64,000 nt of DNA from Chara braunii (Eukaryota; Streptophyta; Charophyceae; Charales; Characeae): the NCBI GenBank assembly GCA_003427395.1, contig BFEA01000294.1, positions 1,699,269 to 1,763,268 of the forward strand. Direction: 5' to 3'. A model generated the notes under the pieces. It was not told the origin of the DNA and ran no database searches. It saw only the letters and a list, made by a program, of their open reading frames with translations. Below are positions 1 to 12,639 of the stretch, piece by piece (position 1 is the first letter of the stretch; the number at the start of each line of letters is the position of its first letter). The translations under genes and the position numbers were made by a program.

Positions 1-85
<85 letters not shown>

Positions 86-391
86 GGGGAGGGGGAAAAG
101 GGCCGGGTTAAAGGAAGGTCGGGGTCGAGGGGGGGCTAAAGTTGCAAGATCGTGCCACGTGGGAGAGAGAGAGAGGCAAAGAGTCTTATGTGTGAGAGAG
201 AGGGTGGAGGAAAGGGAGATCTTGATAGGCCACAGAGAGAGAGAGAGAGACGGGGGGTGGGGGAAAAGGGGAGGGGTAGAGAAGGTCGGGGTCAGGGGGG
301 GTTAAAGTCGTGAGATCGTGCCACGTGGGAGAGAGAGAGGCAGGGAGTCTTATGTGAGAGAGACGGCGCAGGGAAGGGAGATCGAGATAGG

Positions 392-432
<41 letters not shown>

Positions 433-435
433 ATT
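1..435. repeat. GA microsatellite with a duplicated ~170-bp GA-rich unit
   Basis: The first ~82 bases are pure GA dinucleotide repeat. A unit follows that contains GGTCGGGGTC, a GTTAAAGT-like stretch, CGTGCCACGTGGGAGAG and GAGTCTTATGTG, and it recurs once from about 250, each copy ending in more GA repeat. Long open frames here (Ser-Leu rich on the minus strand) result from the dinucleotide repeat and are not genes. Confidence 0.9.
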
Positions 436-591
436 GGGCAGTTGCCTAGACATCAACCATCATATCTGTTTTTGTGAGCAAAACCGCAACAGGTCATCTA
501 GTGAGAATGAATATTTTACTAAAAGCTGCGAAGTTGCGTTGTCATAACCTTTTTTGTCTATGAATTTGGTGAGTAGTGCGGGGAGGCCCTA

Positions 592-1751
592 TGTTACATA
601 CTGAGCCTGCACATGGGCCCCATTTTGGGGCCCCCAGGCCTCACTCCCTCAGATGCGCGCCTTGGAGGACCATGGCCAGCCTTCGGGCCACAGGTTGTAA
701 TCATTTATTTATTTATTTATTTGCTGTTCTATTTTTATCTGTTCAGGCGTCATTGTCGGAGTTGCAGTTCGTCCGAACAGACTTCCGTTTTCTGTTCGGA
801 CAAGGCCATGTTTTTGGCCTGGTACGAACGTAGGCAGGTCCTGTTGGGGCAAGTCCATTGTTGTTCGGTAGTCGATGCTCCCTGCTGCGTTAGCAAGGAG
901 GCCTTGGACGGCCGGTAGGGACCCAGGCAGGCCGTTTTGAGGCCAGCACCACAGGCACACAGAGGCACACCTGCGAGGCCCAATGCTACTAATAGCTGGG
1001 CCACACCAGGGCAGACAGTTCTAGTAGCTCACTTCTTGGGCGACACGCTGCTGGATCAGTGCTACAGCGCTTCGCTGGAGGTAGAGGTAGAGGTGTAGGT
1101 AGGGATGAGGCGGAGGCTATACCTGCATCGACAAAGATCCTACCTGGGCGCCATAATTGGTCTTCACGCCAGCACACCTGCAGCACAGAGGATACACGCG
1201 GCGACAATTAGTACATGGCAGCAGTTCCCTGCAGGTGAGATAGCGAGGAGGAAGACATTTCTTCTTCTTCTTTTGCCCTCCATCTCTCCTCCTCATTCTT
1301 TTTCTTTGGAGAGAGAGAGAGAGAGAGGGATTATAGGCAAAGGTTACATTGGGCATAAGGCCCAGGATCCGATTCGACATTTTTACAGCCGACAGTGATT
1401 GGACATTCAACAGGGAGGCTATTTTTGGATTTCGCTATCTCGATCTTGGTCTTCTCCCTCACCTCCATCTTCGTCTCGCCTCTCCCCCATCTCTTCGTCC
1501 GCGGTTTCTCCCCCATGTGCGTGTTGCAAGGAGGGAACTTTTTTCCATGTATGCGGTCCCTCCTCCCTCTCTTACATGTGGTGTATGATGGGATGTCGCG
1601 TCAGACTTTAATAGGTCAGGTCATATCTTTGAGTCTTTCGCTGCTGTACATTGTGATATTTTCATATGTATTTGGATGTACATTGCTTGTTGATGCTTTG
1701 TTGACGCTGCATTGTCCATTGAGTCCTTTTCATCACTTTGTGGATCCTTGG
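592..1751 (+). repeat. left LTR (3'-truncated)
   Basis: It starts TGTTACATAC, parallels the right LTR over its length (shared blocks include GTAGGCAGG, GAGGTAGAGGTAGAGGTGTAGGT and CATTGTCCATT), and stops abruptly after GGATCCTTGG where the right LTR continues to its terminus. The missing ~25 bp coincide with the inversion breakpoint. Confidence 0.8.
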
Positions 1752-1829
1752 GAAGAAGTCGAACTGGTCAATAAAAGCCATCCAACGAGCGATGGTACTA
1801 TTCATCGTGTCTTGTAGAAGACCAACGGA

Positions 1830-2294
1830 TTATTGTTCGTTACCCATCGGAATTGACTTCGACTGAGAAGAAAATCCCTCCACCGCGGAAGCGTGTGTGT
1901 ATGAAGGCCAATAACTCCTTTCGTGCGTCGTCGGTCGACTGCAGAGCGGACTCTTTCTTACTAAAGTACTCGTCCGAGTGCCAGTCCACCTGTTGCTCGA
2001 GGACGGGACGAATGCCATAGCCAGACACAACACGCATAGTTGCTTGAGGGCCGAAAATGAAGCCGACACATCATCGTCGAAGTCGAACGGAAGATCCTCG
2101 CATTGAAGCTTGGTTAAATTAGTTGCAATCTTCGAATAGCCTTTAATAAAACGTTGATAGTAGCTGGCTAGGCAAAGAAACGAACTTCGGCTCCGGCCAC
2201 TCATGGACGGCTTGAATCTTGTTCGATAACGGACTAATGCCCGGAGGGATGGGACAAATTTAAGTACCCCAACTCTTGCCGTACGAAGTCGCAC
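1830..2294 (-). pseudogene. RT connection and RNase H remnant (Gypsy)
   Basis: The minus-strand translation shows the Gypsy RT thumb/connection signature ASYYQRFIKGYSKIA and then, after a frame change, an RNase H segment with VLEQQVD, EYFSKKE and ARKELLAFI. At least one frameshift separates the two, and the C-terminal half of RNase H is missing at the inversion breakpoint. In orientation it follows the RT at 2345-3069, so the order pro-RT-RNaseH is conventional within the inverted block. Confidence 0.75.
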
Positions 2295-2344
2295 TTGTCG
2301 CAGTTTGCTTTGTACTTGGCGTGACGGAGCGTCTCCAACACACG

Positions 2345-3069
2345 TTAGACGTGCTCGAGATGATCCTCGAAGGTCCGGCTATAGATGAGAATGTTGTCAA
2401 AGTAGACCAGCACAAACTGGTCCAACATCCCGCGAACCTTGTCGGTCATCGTCGCTTGAAAGGTTGCTAGGGCATTTGTGATGCCAAAAGGCATGACAAC
2501 CCACTCAAACTGCCCGTACCGCGTTTTAAATGGGGATTTGTAGCGATCTTGCGGGCGTATCGAAATTTGATGATAGCCCCACTTCAAGTCCAAATTGGAA
2601 AAATACTTCGCGCCGCCCAAACGCACAAGAAGATCGTCAATACGAGGAAGAGGCTCCGCATTCTTGACAGTTTGCATGTTGAGCTTGTCATTGTCAATGC
2701 ATAAGTGAAATCCTTGTTCTTCTTCCGTACAAAGAGAAATGGTGAACCATATGACGGATCCAACCCTTGTCCAACAAGTCGTCGAGTTAGGTGCGGAGAA
2801 CCGCGAGCTCTTCCTCGCTCATGCGAGATCCATCCTTTCGACGGTACGACACCCGTGTCAAGAATGATCTCATGGGAGATCGGCCTATCCGGCACCACAC
2901 CGGAAGGAGACTCGAAGACGTCGGCGCACTTGTCAAGCAACCGCACCACGAGGGTATCCGAAGACAAGTTTGTAGGTGAAGATTCGGTCGCTGCGACGGT
3001 CCTCAGAAAACATAGGCCGATCTCGTCGGTCTGCTCGTAAGCACAAGTGGCCAGAAAAAAACTTGGCAA
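2345..3069 (-). pseudogene. Gypsy reverse transcriptase, frameshifted, active site altered
   Basis: The palm is recognisable on the minus strand: PLPRIDDLL, YFSNLDLKWGYHQI and VVMPFGITNA, then VYFDNILIYS at the position of the YxDD box. The second catalytic aspartate reads Asn (FDN), so polymerase activity is not expected. The upstream part (2584-3069) carries the typical linker (LLDKCADVFE, PDRPISHEI, FVRKKNKDF) in another frame. The fold is clear from the ordered motifs; loss of function is inferred from the frameshift and the D-to-N change. Confidence 0.85.
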
Positions 3070-3610
3070 TCACGACTTGGCATCGGTTGGAAGGGTGTTG
3101 CGGAAGGGGAATGGTACATAACACCTCGATGCCAAATGCGTCACGAACGGTAAGCTTACTTCGATGGAAGTTGACCGTGTGGTCCGCATTTGAGAGCCAA
3201 GGCATCCCCAAAATAGTATCGAAGTTTGTGTCCAAGATTGCAAACATACCCGGCTCGCATGCATGAGGTGTGAAATAAGCTGACACAACTTCGATGTAGC
3301 GATCAAGAAGTTTTTGCGTTTGACTGTCCGCTACCTTGACCGCTGTAGGATGTGGCGACATTTGAACTTGTGTGCCAAGGTTGGTCCTTTGTATAAAGGA
3401 CTGACTCATGAAATTGCGAGTCGCGCCGCTATCCAGCAAAGCGCTGCAGGATGCTTGCCCAACTTGGATGCGGACATAAAGGAGTGGTGCGTTGTTGTCA
3501 TCGTACCGCTGCGTGCGAAACTCGCGGGCCACCTTCGTAATGTATGCAAGGAGGTCCCCCACCACAACTTCGTCATCCGTCGTCGAAGTTGGTGGTGCGT
3601 ATGAGGACAA
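2933..3610 (-). pseudogene. Gypsy aspartic protease
   Basis: A retropepsin-like domain contains the active-site motif LLDSGATRNFMSQ (Asp-Ser-Gly intact), preceded by LLYVRIQVGQASC and followed by the flap and the second hydrophobic-hydrophobic-Gly motif region (TILGMPWL). In a polyprotein it would cleave Gag-Pol. The frame changes into the RT linker near 2950-3069. A close relative lies on the plus strand at 12640-13251 (same VRIQVGQASCSALLDSG stretch), so the elements at 592-6279 and 8516-16227 belong to related lineages. Confidence 0.85.
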
Positions 3611-4000
3611 AAGTGTGCAAATGGACGGTTAGTGTTGTACATTGCGGTCTCGGTAAGCGGCGCATGGAAGGGAGAGGAAGCCATGCAAAATTTGTGGGTG
3701 ACAACGGGTCCAAGACCTCTACGTTGAACTTGGTCGAATTCCTTGAACCGCTTGAAGACGATAAACTGTCGCTACTACCGAACGGAGAAGAAGACGCACA
3801 CACACCGTGTTCTTGAGTGAGAGAACCCAACGATGGAACGAGGAGGGCAGCATAGTCCTCGAAAGAATAAAGAAGAGGATTGGCGACTTTCGCATGTGCC
3901 TCGGAACTAAGGGGGCTATTTGCTAGTCCACTCGCAAGGGAAGGGTCTTCATTGCGTGCGAAGTGACTCACACTTGTGTATGCGGCTTCATGGCGTGTTC
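3573..4000 (-). pseudogene. gag C-terminal / protease linker remnant
   Basis: A minus-strand open stretch upstream of the protease contains YSFEDYAALLVPSLG, SSSSGS-type low complexity and FAWLPLP; the same words occur upstream of the protease at 12640-12900 (CFEDYAARLVPMLG, DFAWLPLS). No zinc knuckle is visible. Open reading continues to 4094 but beyond about 4000 it overlaps plus-strand integrase, so the junction of the inverted block lies there. Confidence 0.6.
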
Positions 4001-4798
4001 CACGACGCTCCCCCCGCTGGACACTTGGAGTCAATCGTACGATTGGCCGACTTCGTGAGCGTTTTTGGTGGCCCGACCTTCTCGGTGATGTCACATGCCA
4101 TTGCGAGTCATGCGAGGTTTGCAGTTATTGCAATCCTCACAATCATCGTTCGTTCGGCGAGCTGCGACCATTACCGGTCCCCCGAGGACGACGGGATTGA
4201 TTTCCATGGACGTCATTGGGCCGTTCCACAAGCACAAGACCGGTGTGGATGGGATTCTCACGGTGGTCGATCGATCACCAAGTTCGCCTTTTTTTCCCTT
4301 GCCGCTATCTCGCCAAGGCACAGCAGTTGGTTGAGGCCGGTTGGTTTCGTACCAAGGGTTACCCCAAGGAGATCATTTGCGACAACGACACTGGGTCCAT
4401 GTATGAATTTTGGCGAGTTCGAGCATGGCTCGCCCTTCGAGTTCGAGCATGGCTCGCCGATCACATCGCCCTTGGACATTATCATCCCACGGATGGCTGA
4501 GAGCGACAACCACCTTATTTTCATTCGGCGAATACAAAAGCTCCTTGTCAAGTCACACGACCAGATGTTGAAGACGCAGCAACGCATGAGCCGTCAGGCC
4601 GATCGTCAACGTCTTCCTTGTCCGTTTTGTGCAGGCGACCTTGTTCGGGTCTCCGCGGTGGAATTCAGCCTCGAACAGGATCTTGCTCGCAAGCTCGTTC
4701 CGAAGTGGATGGGGCCTTTGCGCATTGTGGCACCCGCTGGTGATGCCCTCGAAGGACCATCATTTGTCATTTGGGCGCCCGCCCACTTGCCTGTCTAG
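3976..4798 (+). pseudogene. Gypsy integrase (HHCC zinc finger, core fragment, C-terminal part)
   Basis: The plus strand reads AGHLG then VNRTIGRLRERFWWPDL and C-H-C-E-S-C-E-V-C, the integrase zinc-binding region, followed by LRPLPVP and SMDVIGPF (first core Asp) and ILTVVDR in shifted frames. The downstream piece ending near 4798 (GDLVRVSA, KLVPKWMGPLRI) is the C-terminal GPY/F-like module. Several frameshifts and a 27-bp tandem duplication at about 4411-4463 (GAGTTCGAGCATGGCTCGCC repeated) break it. It reads in the same direction as the LTRs, unlike the pro-RT block. Confidence 0.8.
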
Positions 4799-5133
4799 GC
4801 GGTCTTTCATTGCGCAAAGTTGGCTCTTTACGCTTAGGTGGAATGCAATGACTTTCCCAGGCGACGATCGCAAGACCCACCCTCCATGGATGGTTTTTAG
4901 GAGGTTATCATTTCGAAGCGGCGCTATGTCACCAAGCCGACGGAGTACTACACTTTGCTTATTGCAGCCATAAGGCTGACCGTTTGTTGACCCGTGTGGA
5001 ACTTCAGGCCACAACCCCCCATGTCCTCGCACGTTACGAACGCAAACAGCAAGGCAGGCAGGTACCTTCGGCTCCACGCCATACTCGCGTCCAGGTTCCA
5101 CCATGGGATCGTCAGCTTTGCCCTAGACCCGGC

Positions 5134-5145
5134 TTGAGGGGGGGG
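5134..5145 (+). other. polypurine tract of the 592-6279 element
   Basis: TTGAGGGGGGGG directly abuts the right LTR start TGTTGCATGC, the expected site of plus-strand DNA priming. Confidence 0.75.
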
Positions 5146-6279
5146 TGTTGCATGCTGAGCCTGCACTTTTGCCCCATTCATCCCTTGACGGTTGCTGGGG
5201 GGCTCCAGGCCGGGCGCCTTGGAGGCACTGATATCCTCAGGGGTGCTGATTTTGATTTGAGGCACCATTTATTTATTTATTTGCTGTCCTATTTTTGTCT
5301 GTCCAGGTGTCGTTTCGAACTTGCACTTTGTCCGAACAGACTTCGGTCTGGTCAAGGCCACATTTTTGGCCTGGTACGGATATAGGCAGGCCCTATTGGG
5401 CCAGGTCCATTTTTGTCTGGTAGTGGACGCTCCCTACTGCATCAGCAGAGAAGGCCTGGACGTCCAATAGGGATCCAGGCAGGCTGTTTTAAGGCCAGGA
5501 CCAGGGGCACTGATAGCTGGGCCACGCCTGGGCAGACACAGTTCGAGTAGCTCACTTCTTGGGCGACACGCTGCTGGAGCAGCGCTACAGCGCTATGCTG
5601 GAGGTAGAGGTAGAGGTGTAGGTCGAGAGTGAGGTGGAGGCCATACCTGCGTAGGCGGAGATCTTACCTGGGCGCCATGGCTGGTCTTTGCGCCAGCGCA
5701 GCTGCAGCACGGAGGATACATGCGGCGACCATTAGTACATGGCGGCAGTTACCTTCAGGTGATATAGCGAGGAGGATGACATCTTTTTCTTCTTCTTCTT
5801 CTTCAGAGAGAGAGAGAGAGAGGTTACAGGCAGAGGTTACATCGGGCACAAGGCCCAAGATCTGATTTGACATTTTTACGACAGACATTGATTGGACATT
5901 TGATAGGGAGGCTATTTTTGGACTTCGCTATCGCGATCTTGGTCTTCTCCCTCACCTCCATCTTCGTCTCGCCTCTCCCCCATCTATTGATCCGTGGTAT
6001 CTTCCCCATGTGCGTGTGCAAGGAGGGACCTTTCTTCCATGTATGCGGTCCCTCCTCCCTCTCTCACATGTGTGGTGTAGGATGGGATGTCGCGTCAGTC
6101 TCTGATAGGTCAGGTCATATCTTTGAGTCTTCCGCTGCGCTACATTGTGCTATTTTCATATGTATCTGGATGTACATTGCTTGTTGATGCTTTGCTGACG
6201 CTGCATTGTCCATTCGAGTCCTTTTCATCACTTTGTGGATCCTTGGCTCCATATACATCGCTCAACTGAGCATGTGTCA
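5146..6279 (+). repeat. right LTR
   Basis: It starts TGTTGCATGC and ends GCATGTGTCA, imperfect inverted termini of the TG..CA type. The body carries GTAGGCAGGCC, a GA tract at about 5807-5821, and the sequence shared with the left LTR. It is followed at once by the target duplication CCCTA. Confidence 0.85.
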
Positions 6280-6359
6280 CCCTATGCCCAGGGAAAACAA
6301 ATGGGCAAACTGAGCCCCTAGATGCCCAGCATGCTTTTTCTCTTGGTAAGTAGTAGTCA

Positions 6360-7195
6360 ATGCTGTTTTTCTCGGTTAGGCCCTCTATGGTGCTCTGCTC
6401 TCCACTCTACTCTCTACTTTCTGCTCTACTGTATTGTACTGTACTGTCTACTCCCAATTCTACGCCACTCTCTATTCGCTACTTTGAACTCCCTCTATTC
6501 TCTACTTCCAACTCTCTTTATACTCTACTTTGAACTCTCTCTATTCTCTGCTTTGAACTCTACGCCACTGTCTATTACCTACTCGACTCTATGCTACTCT
6601 CTATTCTCTGATCTCTCCTCTGTTCTCCGCCATGGTCCCTACTTTGTGCACTCTACTCTGTTCTCTACGCTACTCACTGCTCTATACTCTGTTCTCTGCT
6701 CTGCTCTCCATGCTCTACTCTCTACTCTATATTACACTACTCTACTGTACTCTATGCTACTCACTCTACTCTGCTCTCTACCTTACACTATTCTCTAGAC
6801 TACTTTCTTCTCTACCCCATGCCACTCTCTACTCTACTCAACTCTACACTAAACTCTCCACTCTACACTACTCTGTACTCTACACTACAGTACTCTCTAC
6901 TGTGCTGCTCTCTCTACTCTATCTACTATCTACTCTACTCGATGCTACTCCATATGCTGTACTCTTCATTACTCGGCACTCAACTCTTCTCGGCTTTACT
7001 CTCTACTAGCTACTTTACACTGCTCTCAACTCTATTCTCTACTGTCTTCTCTCTACTCTACTGTACACTATCTGCACTTAATACTCTCACTATTCTAATC
7101 CACTCTATTCACTACTCTCTCTTCTGCTCTACTCTACTCTCTACTCTACTATACTGTCTACTCTACGCTACTCTACTCCACTGTAGTCTACTCGG
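6360..7195. repeat. degenerate CTCTA/TCTAC pyrimidine-rich satellite
   Basis: About 830 bp is built almost entirely from CTCTACT, CTCTATT, CTATGCTACT and similar words. The array has no stable long unit but a strong 5-base rhythm. Open frames of up to ~158 codons (Leu-Ser-Tyr rich) are an artefact of the composition. Confidence 0.9.
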
Positions 7196-7439
7196 GCTAC
7201 GTCTTTATTGGGGCGTAAAGGGGGATCATTCTTCGTCTCGAAGTCGTAAAGGCTAAAACACCACTGTTTCTCATTGGATCATAGTTGTTGTTTTTTCACC
7301 TGCCAACCCCGCCTTTTTTGGTTACAGTGTTCACATCCTATTGGAGGTTCCATACACACGAATGTCAATTTTTGTTCGTATCGTGGGCGGAACAGCGCTG
7401 GCTACCCTTGTATCAAGCTGAGCCAAGGAGACTGATGAG

Positions 7440-7720
7440 AAGCTTCTTCTCATCACCAGCCTGTTCAACAATGTTATATAGCACCACGGGTGCGTCTTCG
7501 AATGAGCTGCACTTGGGATGGAAGCCTAGATCAGCACTCAACTTTCTTGTTCCGGAAAACTGACTAGCTGCAACCCCTGGCACCATCGAGTTTAATGTCC
7601 AATATGAAAAGCTGTTGCAGCAGCCTGTTGAGCACATACGGAAAGCTCAAGATGCTATGATAGCATCTGAGAACAGACATAGACGACCGTCCACATTTCA
7701 GGAAGGAGAATGAGTCTGCT
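7440..7720 (+). pseudogene. old Gypsy integrase C-terminal fragment, upstream half (interrupted)
   Basis: The plus-strand reading has ELHLGWKPRSALNFLVPE, a stop, then LQQPVEHIRKAQDAMIASE and RHRRPSTFQEGE, matching the same region of the element at 22297-31124 (LHFGWKPRSALDFLLPE, AMIASENKHRRPSNFQVGE). The reading stops exactly at TTAA (7721-7724) where a DNA element begins, and resumes after 17488. Joining the two sides across a single TTAA restores a continuous homologous reading, although two stop codons were already present. Confidence 0.85.
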
Positions 7721-7839
7721 TTAAACCACCACTACCTCCGATCCTGTTTTCACCTATGCTGAATTCCACTGCGCTCCGAGCACTACCGAGCCTGGGTCCC
7801 ATTGTATTTTATTTTCTGGTACTCACGACAGTTACATGC

Positions 7840-9768
<1,929 letters not shown>

Positions 9769-9769
9769 G

Positions 9770-9783
9770 TTAGTATCGGAACA
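9770..9783 (+). other. primer-binding site, initiator-Met tRNA type (degenerate)
   Basis: TTAGTATCGGAACA lies one base after the LTR and resembles the common plant site TTGGTATCAGAGCA. The three differences in the core 12 bases are all A/G exchanges. Confidence 0.65.
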
Positions 9784-10100
9784 CTGCACGTGATCAGGAT
9801 AACCTGATCTGACACGTGTGCGGGAACTAGGTAGCTGATTAGTCTTGATTGATTGATTTGAGCACATTAGTTGGCCCCTAAAATCATGATTTTGACCTCG
9901 CTGCCAACAATCGATTTTTTTTTTTTTTTTCTTGGATTTTGTTTTCTCGCTACTTCTGTTGTGGAAAATCGCAATAGCGCAACATCTGAAATTTCCGTTT
10001 TCGTTTTGCTTTTGAAAATTCAAAATTTCGTTGTTAAAAAATCTTAATATCTTTTTTCAAAAATTATGATTTTTTTTTGCAATTTCCCATTATTTAGAAA
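9784..10100 (+). other. leader of the 8516-16227 element, AT-rich
   Basis: Untranslated leader with poly-T/A runs (about 9915-9930 and 10030-10080). No gene is seen. Confidence 0.6.
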
Positions 10101-10172
10101 TGTGGCCTAGCTCAGTTGGTTAGGCATGCAAGTGGCATTTAGGAGGTTGTGGGTTCAAGCCCCATGGCCGCC
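10101..10172 (+). tRNA. tRNA-like sequence, probable SINE head or tRNA pseudogene
   Basis: TAGCTCAGTTGG matches an A box and GGTTCAAGCCC a B box. The 5' TGTGGCC can pair with the 3' GGCCGCC as an acceptor-like stem, and GTGGG/CCCAT forms the T stem. The anticodon arm does not fold convincingly, so no amino-acid identity is given. The segment is about 80% identical over ~35 bases to the head of the retroposon at 18671-19195, but the sequence downstream (to about 10500) differs. Confidence 0.5.
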
Positions 10173-10895
10173 TGCGGCGCACTTAGTGCCAACGGACTGT
10201 GATAGTCGTTTGGATACCCCTGATCGGTATTAGCGGGGTCTATGACCAACACGGGTGTGAGTGTGAGCGCGAGTGGGTTGTGTGTGGTGTGTGGGAGAGT
10301 GTTGGCCATAGCCTCTGCTGCTACTCGATGAAAGGTGGGGTAAGATGAGAAAGGGAGGCACAACTACTGGCAAGTCTTGGTCTTTGTTTTAGCCAGACCC
10401 CCACTGGCGGCCCCAACCCTACACCCTAACCATTAGGGGCAAGGGGCAACATGAAATCTCCTCTTCACAGAGAGAGGAGAACTATGCTTGCAGGGGTCCC
10501 TTATAAACAGTTAAAAACAAAAAAATGCGGAATATTTTTTTTTGAAAATTGTTTTGTTTTTTTTAATGGTACAGGAAATTCCTCTTGCAATTATCATTCA
10601 CCAATTGCGCGTACTCTCATATGATTAATTTCGAATATTTGCTGTATTTTATTTTTATTTTTTGGAATTTCATCGGACAATCATTTGCAGTCTAAAAGTT
10701 CGAAGTTTTTCCTCGGGATAATTTCGCACTTCAGGGGGAATTGGGAGGCCTACTGAACTTGGAAATTCTTTTTTTTTATTATTAGTGGCTCCTTATTTGG
10801 GGGATTTATCCCACCCACCCGTCCCCACCTATGTTGTTGTCCCCTCTGGTCTTACCTTCTTTATCTATCTCCGGGTACCCCCTGCGGCAACATTG
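10173..10895 (+). other. non-coding leader / possible SINE body, then AT-rich stretch
   Basis: 10173-10500 could be the body of a retroposon headed by the tRNA-like sequence, ending near an A-rich tail (AAAAACAAAAAAA at about 10514). A target duplication was not found. 10520-10790 is AT-rich with no gene. Confidence 0.35.
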
Positions 10896-11042
10896 GTGAG
10901 TTGCCACGTCAGTAGGCTACGCCAGGAGGCCATGTCAACAGACCACGTCAGCAAGCCATGTCAGCAGGACACGTCAACAGATCATGTCAGCCGACAGCAG
11001 TGCCACGTCAGCAGCAGGGAGTACCACGTCAGCAGGCCCCCG
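10896..11042 (+). repeat. array of CCACGTCAGCA-type short repeats in retrotransposon leader
   Basis: About eight copies of a 15-20-bp unit with core CCACGTCA or CCATGTCA follow one another (for example CCACGTCAGCA and CCATGTCAACAG). The ACGT core in TGACGTGG context resembles plant bZIP binding sites. A similar array, in the other orientation, is in the leader of the 52650-63524 element. Confidence 0.7.
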
Positions 11043-11123
11043 GTCTGCTCTATGCTTTTGCTCTCACAAACAATTGTCATGGACCAAAAGTTCGGGGAAA
11101 CGGACTAGGCGTATCATGCCCGG

Positions 11124-12289
11124 TTGTTGCTTCTGATTATCGAAGCCAAGCAACGATCGGATGCAGTAGCAGCCACACCAAAGAAGAAGGCAGAGGACGC
11201 CGAGAAGGCACGTCTGTTGGTAATTGAACAACAACGCCAACAAGACAAGGCAGCAACAAGGTTGCCGATGATGAACGAGTTCAACGACGCGAGAAGATAT
11301 TCAGCGAAGAGCGAGCTTTGCTCACAATGGGAGCGGACTGGTGGGCCGGGTGTGAATGGGAAGTTGGAAGAGAGTGGAGACAAGATCGCTCTACTCCTCT
11401 CCCATCTCACGAACCTCCTGGCCACATGCATTGCGTAGCAGGAGGACATTCACAACCTCGACGACGCGGTTCAGACACACAATCACGTGTTTGACCAAGT
11501 CAACAGCCGCCTCCAGCAGCTGGAACAAACCGTCGCCGCCCTCGTTGCTAGCTCTTCCAACACCTTCGATCGCCTCGAGGCATTGGAGATGGAGGTAGGA
11601 TCCGTCAAGGACGACGTGGAGTTACAACAAAACGCCACGCAGCAGTTGTGGAGCAACTGATTTGTAATGCCGTCACTTACTCGACTTCGGAACCGCGCGA
11701 GACAACTCCAAAGTTCGATGACCAGGAGATCTTCCGCGATTCGACGAAGACGGACCCAATTCCATGGTTCCGCTAGTTCGAACCCAAGTTGCAACTACAC
11801 TACATCAGCGAGCACAAGCATCACGCGTACTTGTACTCCCGCTCGGGGGGCACGTGCCAAGCGTGGTTGGACAACCTGTTGTCCAAGTACGGGGTGGTGG
11901 CTGTCGACTTGCATACCAAGATCAACTGGGATGATATAAAGGCAGCGTGGCATAAGCGGTTCCAAGTAGAGCCGTCGGAGATCAAGGCAATGAACAAGTT
12001 GATGGTGTTCGAACAAGGCACGCTGTCATGTGTTGACTGCATTGTCGAGTACCAACGCTTGACATCCGTCCCAGACATTCAAATGGGCTTCAAAGCCATC
12101 AAACACCACTTCATCTCGAGGTTGTGTTCGACGTTGGGCAATGCCTCGACTCATGTCGAGGACACCCTGACGACACCAGCGGAGCTCTTCGACAAGGCCG
12201 CACAAATTATTATCACGGACAAGGAGGTTAAGAACCTCCATCGTTCGTTTGCGACAGGCCGGGCAAAGATCGCCATCGATCGAAAGTGA
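11124..12289 (+). pseudogene. Gypsy gag, frameshifted
   Basis: The N-terminal part (11124-11438) is rich in charged residues and coiled-coil-like (KQRSDAVAA, KKAEDAEKA). A middle region follows in broken frames. The capsid part (11789-12289) includes YLYSRSGGTCQAWLDNL, WDDIKAAWHKRFQ and LSCVDCIVEYQRL, typical of the retrotransposon gag core. At least two frameshifts are present, and no CCHC knuckle is seen between 12290 and 12640. Confidence 0.75.
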
Positions 12290-12639
12290 CGGCGGTCGCA
12301 GTGACAACGCTAATCGACTAAACTAACGAGGCCGTGTCTGCCAATGAAGGGGACAGACTCGCAGCCGTCTGAGATGGTGGCCGCCTTGGCAAAGGTCGAG
12401 GACGCGACAAACATCGCATCGAGCTCGGGGCCCGGCGCAGTAGCTTCAGCCCCATGGTCCCAATAAGGTCTCTCCGAGCAAGCATACAAGGCGCGTACGA
12501 GATTTTGTTATTGGGTGTGGTGTAACAACGATCTCCATGAGACAATGGGCTGCCCGTCGAAAGGCAAGGTCAAATCGGGAAACCGAGCACCGCTGGGAGT
12601 AAGTCGACGACACTGTCGACGCCTTCGGGACCGGTCATT

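Larger units (their letters stand above)
592..6279 (+). mobile_element. Ty3/Gypsy LTR retrotransposon with inverted internal block
   Basis: Two related LTRs in direct orientation (592 to about 1751, and 5146-6279) bound the element. A perfect 5-bp target duplication, CCCTA, lies immediately outside both ends (587-591 and 6280-6284), so the outer boundaries are those of one insertion. Inside, gag-linker, protease, RT and RNase H read on the minus strand (about 4000 down to 1830), while zinc-finger/integrase reads on the plus strand (about 3976-4798). In a normal element all would share the LTR orientation, so an internal inversion with breakpoints near 1752 and 4000 is inferred. It probably removed the left LTR end, the primer site and most of gag. 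It cannot be autonomous. Confidence 0.85.

Noticed and set aside
186-434. Ser-Leu rich open reading on the minus strand
   Set aside because: It is a translation of GA dinucleotide repeats with no codon structure.
6322-7256. Three overlapping open readings of 125-158 codons
   Set aside because: They arise from the CTCTA satellite, which makes few stop codons; Leu/Ser/Tyr composition only.
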